Positions 8,801 to 16,384 of a stretch of DNA of 64,000 bases are shown here, in pieces. The translations under genes and the position numbers were made by a program. How positions within the stretch are numbered: position 1 is the stretch's first letter; every line of letters begins with the position of its first letter. The notes below the pieces were generated by a model that saw only the letters and a program-made list of their open reading frames with translations, made no database searches and was not told the DNA's origin. This DNA is from CAINVV01 sp037137375 (GTDB lineage Bacteria; Bacteroidota; Bacteroidia; Bacteroidales; Prolixibacteraceae), in NCBI GenBank assembly GCA_037137375.1, contig JBAXKJ010000018.1, positions 57,600-121,599 of the forward strand, in the 5' to 3' direction.

Positions 8801-9175
8801 GAAATCGTTGTTATCAAGACTATTGGAACAGCAGGGGGCAGCACCGTGGGAACCGCAACAGCAGTGGGAGCGACCGTCATCCCAGTACCTAATACGGCAG
8901 GCTTTACCACGGGTCAGACGATCACCATTGACAAGGATGCTAAAAGTGAAACAGCCGTTGTTGTTTCCGTTTACGGCGGTGGGAGGGGAGGCCAAGGTGG
9001 CGCTAACATTACCATCTCAACGCCGCTTACCTTCGCGCATGCAATTGGAGCACAGGTTTCCGGCACCGGCATCACCTTTACCACTCCTTTCACCAAGACT
9101 CATGAAATTGGTGCACAAGTAGCCAATTTCCTGCCTACACCGGGTGCGCCCAATATATATGGCAGGAAACTTTAA
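5855..9175 (+). CDS. Secreted GH54 alpha-L-arabinofuranosidase fused to NEW3 and lamin-tail domains
   Basis: An 1106-residue exported multidomain enzyme. Signal peptide about 1-27. Residues about 38-375 match the GH54 (AbfB) catalytic domain, with its Cys pairs and the segments CDIYAAAGNPCAAAHS, YDQSGNGNHL and NGHHYNNGCCFDYGNAE. By comparison with AbfB the nucleophile is probably E245 (in MTDQENNLV) and the acid/base D327 (in GNGGDNSN). A NEW3-like beta-sandwich follows (about 387-465). A lamin-tail domain begins near 489 (KINEFRITDGSADN...FIELYNAGN) but is interrupted by about 300 residues and resumes at GNMVLRDVAGNVVDGLNYGG (about 860-880). The insert and the C-terminus carry repeats of the form VPVANxxGFxVGQK. 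The enzyme should release arabinose from arabinoxylan or arabinan. GH54 is mostly known from fungi; I see no arabinose-binding CBM42. Confidence 0.85.
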   Translation: MQKKSRFFVIRAMALMLPITFMVMAMSTGERNPRPEGPCDIYAAAGNPCAAAHSTTRALYASYNGPLYQVMRQSDGKTLDIGVVQPSAGDPGGYANAAAQDAFCANTYCWITTIYDQSGNGNHLRQAPRGGTGAPTAMGGFNTLPIADMAPITILGHKVYGLFIEPGMGLRLNDTKGIAVNDQAEGQYWVINGHHYNNGCCFDYGNAETDSRDDGDGTMETTYFGNATGWYYGQAPGPWIMTDQENNLVGGVNPSPTDKYLPNLPSITWRFVTATADGEPHHWRSMGGDAQNGDLQVMFDGTRIINDRKSYDPMRKQGAILLGNGGDNSNASQGTFYEGAMTAPGTFPTKETNQKIQANVRAAGYDVQRLSLAPANAIEAPPGLQTFSPRSSQNTTVKFTNTTGAPVTDLTLSISVPKGWKSVVENSKDALKKFADPIAPHASVSATFVVTSGPESFNGDIVGKAAWKNPTSVQQQSETIAEKVRNVSPIKINEFRITDGSADNSTNTFIELYNAGNQAVDISNWTLTQHRTQLPVFSSIKIPVGTKLAANSFYLLGLSNSGLVVPAKKGETTLYVRSTAGMSVGDKIEINSGSEKETGKIAAIGTPAGPEPQAPANGFGGVRQGETGSPTTIWQPLPDGPVITIPAGSTSVPVANISGFAVGQKMAIGYGAKYPIALNTIEKYEVVTVTAVGKPGTQAWLSADAKPGDKNIKVSSVANISVGDKIRLDIESKGHGIETVTVTRVGTQSVRSANRGPLTAAEDAGTGLDLAEPLKFNHASNMPFSCWGTGISFEPSTAFAHSSNEPVLPLGTSITLDKPLTKDHPIDAVIYDQKVTMAGYQGTPAPNQLFGGPSLSSMAGNMVLRDVAGNVVDGLNYGGIVDPWLAEGYQGTSGTGEFGNFVPSPGMVRGFRGGTAPFSLANRSAGRYPDGADSDNPRRDFQLQNTLNLLTPSPAGSDNIKVVSVADLSVGQKMIIEPGSNSEIVVIKTIGTAGGSTVGTATAVGATVIPVPNTAGFTTGQTITIDKDAKSETAVVVSVYGGGRGGQGGANITISTPLTFAHAIGAQVSGTGITFTTPFTKTHEIGAQVANFLPTPGAPNIYGRKL
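7560..9170 (+). repeat. Degenerate protein repeats (about 35-50 residues) in the GH54 fusion
   Basis: At least five units share a pattern: two strand residues, V, x3, Gly/Asn, (F/I/M)xVG(Q/D)K, then I and an E-rich strand ending IGT. Cores read MSVGDKIEINSGSEKE (about residue 584), GFAVGQKMAIGYG (about 658), ISVGDKIRLDIESKG (about 720), LSVGQKMIIEPGSNSE (about 967) and FTTGQTITIDKDAKSE (about 1018). They resemble small beta-barrel linker modules of surface proteins. Units lie both inside and after the lamin-tail domain. Confidence 0.6.
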
Positions 9176-9211
9176 AGGACGTACAAGAAGTTTTTTGTTA
9201 AGATATAAATA

Positions 9212-9253
9212 GAACACCGCGGCATTTCAGACTGATGAAATGCCGCGGTGTTC
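9212..9253. terminator. Bidirectional terminator, perfect 18-bp stem
   Basis: GAACACCGCGGCATTTCA (9212-9229) is exactly complementary to the right arm at 9236-9253, with a 6-nt loop. It sits between the convergent genes ending at 9175 (+) and 9280 (-). The T-run is short on either side, but the stem is very stable. Confidence 0.8.
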
Positions 9254-9279
9254 TTGATTTTCAACAGGAAGAGGATAAA

Positions 9280-10185
9280 TTAATACCCCCAACCCTTCAT
9301 AATGTCATAATCCTCTTTACAACTGTCTAGCGGAGATTTTCCCTGGTATGATTCCTGTTCGATGATGAATACCTTGGTCCCACCTGTCTTGCGGCAAATG
9401 TCAATTACCTCTTTTACAGGCAGAATGCCTTTGCCCAGGATCGTACTTTCATATTTTTCCTTGGTGTTATTGGCGATCTCATCTTTCACATGGATCATCT
9501 CGAACTTACCAGGATACTGCCCAATTACATCCAGCGCCTTCGCTCCGGCAATGTACATGTTGCCGATATCCAGTTGCATGATCACTTTTTTGACATCCAG
9601 CCGCTTCATCATGATGTCGAAAAGTTTCACCCCATTCAGGCTCTCTGCGAATTCGGCCCAGTGGTTGTGATAACCGAATTTCATGCCCGATTTGTGGCAA
9701 AGGTCCCCGCATTTGTTGAAGACATCCATATATAGAAGCATGTCGTCGTAGGTCTGGTACATGGCCTTGTCCATCGACGGACTGATCACATATTGTTGCC
9801 CCATGAAAGCGGCATCTTCCACCGTAAATTTCCAGGCATCCGTGAAGTCTTTTTTAACAGGATCCCAGTGATTCTTGCCCATAACAGTGTGGCCACTAGG
9901 CATTTTGAGCCCCAGGCCATCCAGGATTTTCCTGAATTCAATAGCCGTTAAACCGTAAAATTTGCGGTCAATGTAATTGGCATGCTCAACATGCTTGTAC
10001 CCGATCTTTGCCAGCTGGGTCAATGTGCCAACCGGATCCTTTTTCATATCGTCCCGAACCGAATAGAGCTGGATTCCAACAATTTCTTTTGATTTGGGAG
10101 CTGCAAGGCCAATGCCGGGTGCTAGCGTGGTTCCTGCGAGGAGCATGGCGCTATTTTGCAAAAATGTGCGTCGTGAGGTGTTCAT
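9280..10185 (-). CDS. Exported sugar phosphate isomerase/epimerase-like TIM-barrel protein
   Basis: 301 residues with a Tat-like N-terminus (MNTSRRTFLQNSAMLLAGTTLAPG). The body is the hydroxypyruvate isomerase-like/AP endonuclease 2 TIM barrel: VGIQLYSVRDDMKKDP at the start, GYHNHWAEF, VIMQLDIGNMYIAGA, FEMIHVKDE, and a closing FIIEQESYQGKSPLDS. Glu/Asp/His residues at these places are the usual metal ligands. The substrate is unknown. It is followed on the same strand by the esterase and lies next to the GH54 gene, suggesting sugar metabolism outside the cytoplasm. It is a distant paralogue of the protein at 1162-2085. Confidence 0.87.
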   Translation of the reverse strand: MNTSRRTFLQNSAMLLAGTTLAPGIGLAAPKSKEIVGIQLYSVRDDMKKDPVGTLTQLAKIGYKHVEHANYIDRKFYGLTAIEFRKILDGLGLKMPSGHTVMGKNHWDPVKKDFTDAWKFTVEDAAFMGQQYVISPSMDKAMYQTYDDMLLYMDVFNKCGDLCHKSGMKFGYHNHWAEFAESLNGVKLFDIMMKRLDVKKVIMQLDIGNMYIAGAKALDVIGQYPGKFEMIHVKDEIANNTKEKYESTILGKGILPVKEVIDICRKTGGTKVFIIEQESYQGKSPLDSCKEDYDIMKGWGY

Positions 10186-10217
10186 TTTAAATATTTTGAA
10201 AGTTGTAGCTACAAAAA

Positions 10218-11087
10218 TTAATATTGATGGAAGGCTTGTGATACGAATTCGAGCACAGTTGGCAACGCGTCGCGCCAGTAAGTCCAGGTGTGACCGCCAT
10301 CCCGGGTACGGAATTCATGTGGAATATCCTTCTTGCGCATCGCAATGTGAGCCAGGCAGTTGCCTTCGTAAAGGAAATCGTCGTCTCCACAGTCGATGTA
10401 CCAGCGAACGGCTTTTTTCTGATCGTCGGGCATGCTGTTGATGAGTTCCAGGGCACTGTGTCTTTTGTAATATTTTTCCATATTTTCCTTCGATGTACCC
10501 GGATATTGCTTGTCCCATCTGCCGGCGGCCTCGTCGAGTGATAATGGGCCGATGTAAGCGCTCAGCGGACAAGCGGATGAGAAGAGCTCAGGATGGTGCA
10601 GGGCGTACATAAAGGTTCCGCCGCCGCCCATGGATAGGCCTGAAACCGCACGATATTTCTTTTCCGTACGGGCCCTGTAAGTTTTTTCCACGAAGGGAAT
10701 CAGTTCCTTGAAGAAGAAATCCTCATAGTTCCAGTCTCCTCCAGGACTGTTAAAATAGCCCTTCTGACCAGTGTTTCCATCCGGCATTACAATAATCATC
10801 GCAGTACATTTTCCATCCATGATGGCTTTATCGGTGATGTTCTTTACCTCGCCAAACTGTATCCATCCGGATTGATCGTCGCCTGAACCATGTAGGAGAT
10901 ACAAGACAGGATAACTGCGCTGGGAGGTTTCGTAATCAGGGGGAAGATAAATGGCATATTTGCGATCCATTTTCAGAATTTTGCTGGGCATCGACAAGTT
11001 GTCGAAAACTTTTCCTCCTGACTGAGCCATCAGACTGGCAGACAAAAATAAATTTAGAATCAAAAGGGCAGAGATCAATCTTTTCAT
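10218..11087 (-). CDS. Secreted CE1/esterase D-like esterase
   Basis: 289 residues with a signal peptide (MKRLISALLILNLFLSASLMAQ). It is an alpha/beta hydrolase of the putative esterase family containing feruloyl and acetylxylan esterases: YAIYLPPDYETSQRSYPVLYLLHG near the N-terminus, oxyanion region around YLLHGSGDD, nucleophile elbow GLSMGGGG, and the likely catalytic His in RDGGHTWTYWRDALP. It probably removes ester-linked decorations from plant polysaccharide. It lies 32 bp upstream of the epimerase gene on the same strand and close to the arabinofuranosidase, so the three may work together; the substrate is inferred from neighbours. Confidence 0.88.
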   Translation of the reverse strand: MKRLISALLILNLFLSASLMAQSGGKVFDNLSMPSKILKMDRKYAIYLPPDYETSQRSYPVLYLLHGSGDDQSGWIQFGEVKNITDKAIMDGKCTAMIIVMPDGNTGQKGYFNSPGGDWNYEDFFFKELIPFVEKTYRARTEKKYRAVSGLSMGGGGTFMYALHHPELFSSACPLSAYIGPLSLDEAAGRWDKQYPGTSKENMEKYYKRHSALELINSMPDDQKKAVRWYIDCGDDDFLYEGNCLAHIAMRKKDIPHEFRTRDGGHTWTYWRDALPTVLEFVSQAFHQY

Positions 11088-11443
11088 GGAGTACGGAATT
11101 TAGAGAATTTTTTCGAGAGATAAATTTAATTGAAATTTCTGAACACACAACCTGAAAAGAACTACTTTTCAGGATTCTAACAACAAGTATTTTTCCTGCT
11201 AAAATTTTTGAAATATTAGAAATGCACCTCTCATCAAAGCACAACTCCGAACTAAAATGATGTGATATTATTATGACAGATAAACAAAACTGAGGCGACA
11301 GTTGTTAACCAAATTAGCAATTGAATTATCAGGTAAAATCGCCATGATTTAATTGTCGCCAATAAAAATGATTATAACCTCATAGCTATTAGCTTCACTG
11401 ATCTTCGATTGCATTTGGCAATTGATAAACAAATTATTATCAA
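11088..11443. other. Intergenic region upstream of the NMT1 hybrid kinase
   Basis: A 356-bp divergent intergenic region, AT-rich, with no protein-like frame. The only structure noticed is a spaced inverted repeat: GGCGACAGTT at 11294-11303 and AATTGTCGCC at 11351-11360 (9 of 10 complementary), which could be paired binding sites. No TAnnTTTG box was found close to the kinase start. Confidence 0.4.
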
Positions 11444-14400
11444 ATGAAGAATTTTGTAAAATTCTGCTTCTTTGTTGTTTTTATGGGTTCGTTAATTGCC
11501 TCAGCAGTTGACAAGAAGGACAACATCCAAAAGGTAACCTTGCAGCTTAACTGGAAACATCAGTTTGAGTTTGCGGGTTATTATGCTGCTATTGAAAAGG
11601 GATTTTATAAGGATGCAGGAATTGACGTAAAACTCATTGAAGCCAACGAAGGTCAAAATTCCAATGACGCGGTTATAGAGGGAAAGGCTGATTTTGGAAT
11701 ATCTACCTCGGATGTGTTGTTGCTTCGTTCGAAACATAAAAATGTGGTCGTGCTGGCTTCCATTTTTCAGAATTCACCAATGGTATTAATTAGCCTCGAA
11801 AAATCAAAAATATTTCATGCTAATGATTTGATAAATAAAAAAATTGCCGTTAAATCAGATTCCGGTGAAATGTTTGCTTATCTTAGTTTAGAAGGTGTTT
11901 CAACCAACCAATGCACAATTGTGCCCCAAACAATTGACCTAAAGCAGCTCATAAATGGTGATGTCGATGCCATCACTGCTTATTCAACGCTTGAACCCTT
12001 CATGCTGGAGGAGGCCGGCATTCCTTATTCAGTTCTGGCACCGCAAATGTCGGGCATTGATTTCTACGGAGATGTACTTTTTACGACAACCGAACTCATC
12101 GCAAAGAGTCCTGATCTGGTAAAAAAATTCCGGGAGGCGTCTATAAAAGGCTGGCAATATGCCCTTGAAAACCAGAAGGAGTTGATAGATCTGATTTATG
12201 GTAAATATTCTCAACGACATAACATTAAATTTCTGATTCATGAGTCGCAACACATGTATAGTCTGATCATGAAGGATGTTGTCGACATCGGATATTCCGA
12301 TCCGGACCGCTGGCAGCACATCCTGAGCATTTATCAGCATATTAATCTTGTGGACAAGAATCAAACAATTGAGGGACTCTTGTATTCTGATTATTTCGGG
12401 GTGCCTTTGCATATTCCATGGAACATTGTCCTGCATCTTTTACTGATCATACTTGTCATCACATCGGTCTCCTACGTATATTATGAGAAATCGAGAAAGT
12501 TGAAGATCGAAATCCGGAACAGGATTAAGATGCAGGGGGAATTAATTGAGAGCGAGGAACTCTACCGCTCTTTGCTGGCAACTTCGCCTGATACTATTAT
12601 TATTACGGATCTGGATGGAACGATCCGGTTCGTTTCGCCTATGATATTCAAGATGTTCGGATATTCTGAAAGTGAAGTTTTGAATCAGCATCTTCTTATG
12701 TATCTGACGGAGCAGGACAGAAACAGGGCAAACGAAGATATTTCAGAGATGCTGAAGGGAAATCTTTGCGGAGTAAAGGAATATTCTGCTTTGCGGGCAG
12801 ATGGGAGTAGCTTTCCAATTGAGTCGAAGAGTGAGTTTTTTAAAAATTCCCTTGGAGAACCTAACGGTATAGTCTTCTTCGTGAGAGATATAACCAGGCA
12901 CAAGACTTCGGAAGGGATAATTCTAAAGGCAAAAAGGATCTATGAGTTTATCAGTCAGATAAATCAGTCTATAGTGCTAATCCGGGAGAAAGATCAATTG
13001 TTAAAGGAGTTTTGCCGCATTGCGGTTGAAACCGGTAAATTTCAGATGACATGGATCGGTTTTATAGACGAAACTACCAGGATGGTTTTACCTTACGCAT
13101 TCGATGGTTTAGGGCAGGGTTACCTCCAGGAAATAAAGCAGATCTCAGTCGGCGACATCGCGGAAGCACGATGTCCTACCGGGAGTGCCATCAGGGAAGG
13201 GAATCACTATTTTTGCAATGATATAGAGAACGATGCCGAAATGTCATTATGCAGGAATGATGCTTTGGAAAGGGGATGCCGCTCCTCAATTGCTATCCCT
13301 TTAAAAAAAGAGGGAAGAGTCATCGGAGCGATTACCCTGTATTCTTCGATTCCCCATTTCTTTGATCAAGAGGAGATTGAGTTGCTCGTTGAAGTTGCAA
13401 ACAATATTAGTTTTGCACTGAATGCCATGGATACGGATAATGAGTTTAAGAATCTCAATGCGAATCTGGAGCAGATAATAGCCGAAAGGACAACTCAGCT
13501 GGCTGAAACTTACCAGACGTTGCTGAAAGAAATAGAAGAGCGGAATCGTGTTGAGCTAGCGCTAAATGATAGCGAGCAAAATTACAGAACAGTTGTTGAA
13601 AACATCAAAGAGGTAATCTTCTATACAGATGCTACCGGAATTTGGCTGTTTTTGAACCAGTCGTGGACCGAGATGACCGGTTTCAGTCTGGAAGAGTCTA
13701 TAGGCACCTCGTTTTTGGATTATGTCTTTCCGGACGACCGGGAACGGAACATGGCCTTGTTTATGCCATTAATGAGGAAAGAAAAGGAATATTGCCGTCA
13801 TGAGATACGCTATGTTACCAAGGAGGGTGGTTATCGGTGGGTTGAGGTCTTCGCACGCCTAAAACTGGACGAAACAGGAGAGGCTGTAGGTACTTACGGC
13901 ACACTCATGGATATCACTGACAGGAAACTTGCCCGGGATTTTGAGAATGAGCTGCTGCAGTTGTCTCCAAAACTGACTGGTATTTCATTGGCTGAAATCA
14001 ACAATTCTCTCCATCTTGCCTTAGAACGAATCGGGTTGTTTCTAGGAACTGATCGTGCCTCCATTTTTGAATTTAGCGATTCAAACGAAACCCTATGCAA
14101 TACCTACGAATGGTGCAATGAGGGCATAAGCTCAGGTATTGATGATCTGAAGGATGTCCCAATTACATTATTTCCCCGGTTATTGGAAAAACTTAATCGG
14201 CAGGAGAATGTTCTGATACCTTCAGTGAAGGATTTACCGGAAAGCTGGCAGTCGGAGAGGGAGATCCTGGAATCTGCGGGTATTCAATCCCTAATTGTCA
14301 TCCCCATGCTATCGGAAAATAATTTGATTGGATTTATTGGCCTGGACTCCATCTTAAACCATAGGGAATATACCTTAGCTGAGATTAACATTCTGAGAGT

Positions 14401-16342
14401 CTGGAGCAGTATGGTGGCTAGTCTGATCAACAACCAGCGTAAAGAAGTTCTGCTTGAACAGACCAGACAAAATTACGAGACATTCTTCAATACCATCGAT
14501 GATTTCCTTTGGGTTCTTGATGAGACGGGAAACATTATGCATGTAAATAATACAGTAAAAAATCGACTCGGCTATACTATTGAAGAGCTTATGAATCAGT
14601 CTATTATGATAGTTCATCCGCAGGGAAGAAGGGAAGAAGCTGGTCGCATCGTTGGGGAAATGCTGACTGGTCAGGCTGATTTTTGTCCGGTACCAATAAT
14701 AACCAAAGCAGGTATTCCAATTTCCGTGGAAACCAGGGTGAAACCCGGTTTCTGGAACAACCAACGCGTGATTTTTGGTGTCAGCAAGGATATCTCAAAG
14801 ATTGAACTTTCCGAGCAAAAGTTTTCAACAGCCTTTCAGGCGAATGCAGCGATGATGTCTATTTCCCGATTTGAAGACGGAAGATTCCTGGAAATAAATA
14901 ACGCATTCATTGAATCAACAGGATTTTCCCGGGAAGAAATCATTGGTAAAACATGCTTTGAGCTGGGTCTGTTTGTTGATCCGGAAATCCGATATGAAAT
15001 CGTAGGTGATTTGGAAAGCAATATCCCGGTAGTGAAGAAAGAGGTTAGGACCAGAATAAAAGATGGAACCATCAGGTTTGGTTTGCTCTCAGCACATTCT
15101 ATTTACATTGGAGATCAACGTTGTATGCTAATGGTAAACCTGGATATAACTGAAAGAATAAAGTCGGAGGAAGAATTAAAAAAGGCCCACTTCGAAGCAG
15201 AGCAGGCTAATTTAGCAAAGAGTGAATTCCTTTCCCGAATGAGTCATGAATTAAGAACTCCTATGAATTCAATTCTCGGCTTTGCTCAACTCCTTGGAAT
15301 GGGAGACCTTAATGCAGGGCAGCGGAAGGGGGTTACTCATATTATCAAAAGTGGGAAACACCTTTTGGCTCTCATCAACGAAGTACTTGATATTTCGCGT
15401 ATTGAAGCCGGACACATCTCCCTTTCTATTGAACCAATCCTGGTAAGCAGTGTCATGAATGAAGTGATTGATTTTGTCAGGTATCAGGCCAATGAACGAC
15501 AGATTAATCTGATTCTGGTTGATTCCGATGGAGCCTCTCATTATGTAAAGTCTGACAAGCAGAGATTGAAGCAGGTACTGTTAAATCTGGTCAGCAATGC
15601 TGTAAAATATAATCATCCGGGAGGCTCTGTTACTTTGGAATCCAAATTGATGCCTACCAATGACAAGAACTACACTCCTGTCAGGATTTCTGTCTGCGAC
15701 AATGGGTTGGGCATAGCGGAGAAGGACTTACCTAAGCTTTTTAATCCTTTCGAAAGGATAGGTGCTGAGAAAACAAGCACAGAAGGTACCGGACTTGGCT
15801 TATCAGTTGTCAAGAAATTGATTGATGCATTGGGGGGCCAGATCGGAGTTGAAAGTATTGAAGGAGAGGGGAGTATTTTTTGGGTTGAATTTCCACAGAA
15901 TGATTATTTACTCCAGGTTTCTGACCATCAGGAAATTTTAGATGATCTGGATCATAGATTAGCCAGTAAAAGTGGTGTGATTCTTTACATTGAAGACAAT
16001 GAATCTAACGTTGATCTAGTTCAGGAGATACTTATAAGTCAGCGCTCCAATATCAGGCTGATCACTGAATCGAAAGGCATTATTGCCGTTCCTTTAGCGC
16101 TTGAATATAGTCCGGATTTAATATTGCTTGACTTGAATCTGCCAGATATTCAGGGAATTGATGTATTAAAGCAATTGCAAGCCAATCCTATCACTAAGGC
16201 CATTCCTGTCGTGGTGATTAGCGCTGATGCTATGCCAAAACAAATCGAACTACTTTTGGCAGCCGGAGCAAGAAAATATGTTACAAAACCATTGGACTTG
16301 GGTGCTCTGCTGAATATTATCGATGAACATATCAGCAAATAG
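11444..16342 (+). CDS. Hybrid sensor kinase: NMT1/THI5 binding domain, PAS/GAF array, kinase, receiver
   Basis: A 1632-residue membrane sensor. Signal peptide about 1-22. Residues about 28-250 match the NMT1/THI5-like periplasmic binding fold (KVTLQLNWKHQFEFAGYYAA, EKGFYKDAGIDV, ADFGISTSD), used elsewhere for thiamine-precursor or sulfonate uptake and here placed as a ligand sensor. One membrane helix at about 326-346 follows. Inside the cell come PAS (about 371-490), GAF (about 500-665), a coiled coil, PAS (about 709-830), GAF (about 832-1000), PAS (about 1007-1120), PAS (about 1122-1245), HisKA (SHELRTPMNSILGF, His about 1268), HATPase_c (DNGLGIAE about 1418) and REC (phosphoacceptor Asp about 1563). 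The ligand is unknown. It is followed 42 bp later by a REC-kinase-REC gene. Confidence 0.92.
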   Translation: MKNFVKFCFFVVFMGSLIASAVDKKDNIQKVTLQLNWKHQFEFAGYYAAIEKGFYKDAGIDVKLIEANEGQNSNDAVIEGKADFGISTSDVLLLRSKHKNVVVLASIFQNSPMVLISLEKSKIFHANDLINKKIAVKSDSGEMFAYLSLEGVSTNQCTIVPQTIDLKQLINGDVDAITAYSTLEPFMLEEAGIPYSVLAPQMSGIDFYGDVLFTTTELIAKSPDLVKKFREASIKGWQYALENQKELIDLIYGKYSQRHNIKFLIHESQHMYSLIMKDVVDIGYSDPDRWQHILSIYQHINLVDKNQTIEGLLYSDYFGVPLHIPWNIVLHLLLIILVITSVSYVYYEKSRKLKIEIRNRIKMQGELIESEELYRSLLATSPDTIIITDLDGTIRFVSPMIFKMFGYSESEVLNQHLLMYLTEQDRNRANEDISEMLKGNLCGVKEYSALRADGSSFPIESKSEFFKNSLGEPNGIVFFVRDITRHKTSEGIILKAKRIYEFISQINQSIVLIREKDQLLKEFCRIAVETGKFQMTWIGFIDETTRMVLPYAFDGLGQGYLQEIKQISVGDIAEARCPTGSAIREGNHYFCNDIENDAEMSLCRNDALERGCRSSIAIPLKKEGRVIGAITLYSSIPHFFDQEEIELLVEVANNISFALNAMDTDNEFKNLNANLEQIIAERTTQLAETYQTLLKEIEERNRVELALNDSEQNYRTVVENIKEVIFYTDATGIWLFLNQSWTEMTGFSLEESIGTSFLDYVFPDDRERNMALFMPLMRKEKEYCRHEIRYVTKEGGYRWVEVFARLKLDETGEAVGTYGTLMDITDRKLARDFENELLQLSPKLTGISLAEINNSLHLALERIGLFLGTDRASIFEFSDSNETLCNTYEWCNEGISSGIDDLKDVPITLFPRLLEKLNRQENVLIPSVKDLPESWQSEREILESAGIQSLIVIPMLSENNLIGFIGLDSILNHREYTLAEINILRVWSSMVASLINNQRKEVLLEQTRQNYETFFNTIDDFLWVLDETGNIMHVNNTVKNRLGYTIEELMNQSIMIVHPQGRREEAGRIVGEMLTGQADFCPVPIITKAGIPISVETRVKPGFWNNQRVIFGVSKDISKIELSEQKFSTAFQANAAMMSISRFEDGRFLEINNAFIESTGFSREEIIGKTCFELGLFVDPEIRYEIVGDLESNIPVVKKEVRTRIKDGTIRFGLLSAHSIYIGDQRCMLMVNLDITERIKSEEELKKAHFEAEQANLAKSEFLSRMSHELRTPMNSILGFAQLLGMGDLNAGQRKGVTHIIKSGKHLLALINEVLDISRIEAGHISLSIEPILVSSVMNEVIDFVRYQANERQINLILVDSDGASHYVKSDKQRLKQVLLNLVSNAVKYNHPGGSVTLESKLMPTNDKNYTPVRISVCDNGLGIAEKDLPKLFNPFERIGAEKTSTEGTGLGLSVVKKLIDALGGQIGVESIEGEGSIFWVEFPQNDYLLQVSDHQEILDDLDHRLASKSGVILYIEDNESNVDLVQEILISQRSNIRLITESKGIIAVPLALEYSPDLILLDLNLPDIQGIDVLKQLQANPITKAIPVVVISADAMPKQIELLLAAGARKYVTKPLDLGALLNIIDEHISK

Positions 16343-16384
16343 AAACTAATTGCTTAATTTAGATTTATTAATACAGGTGTAAAC

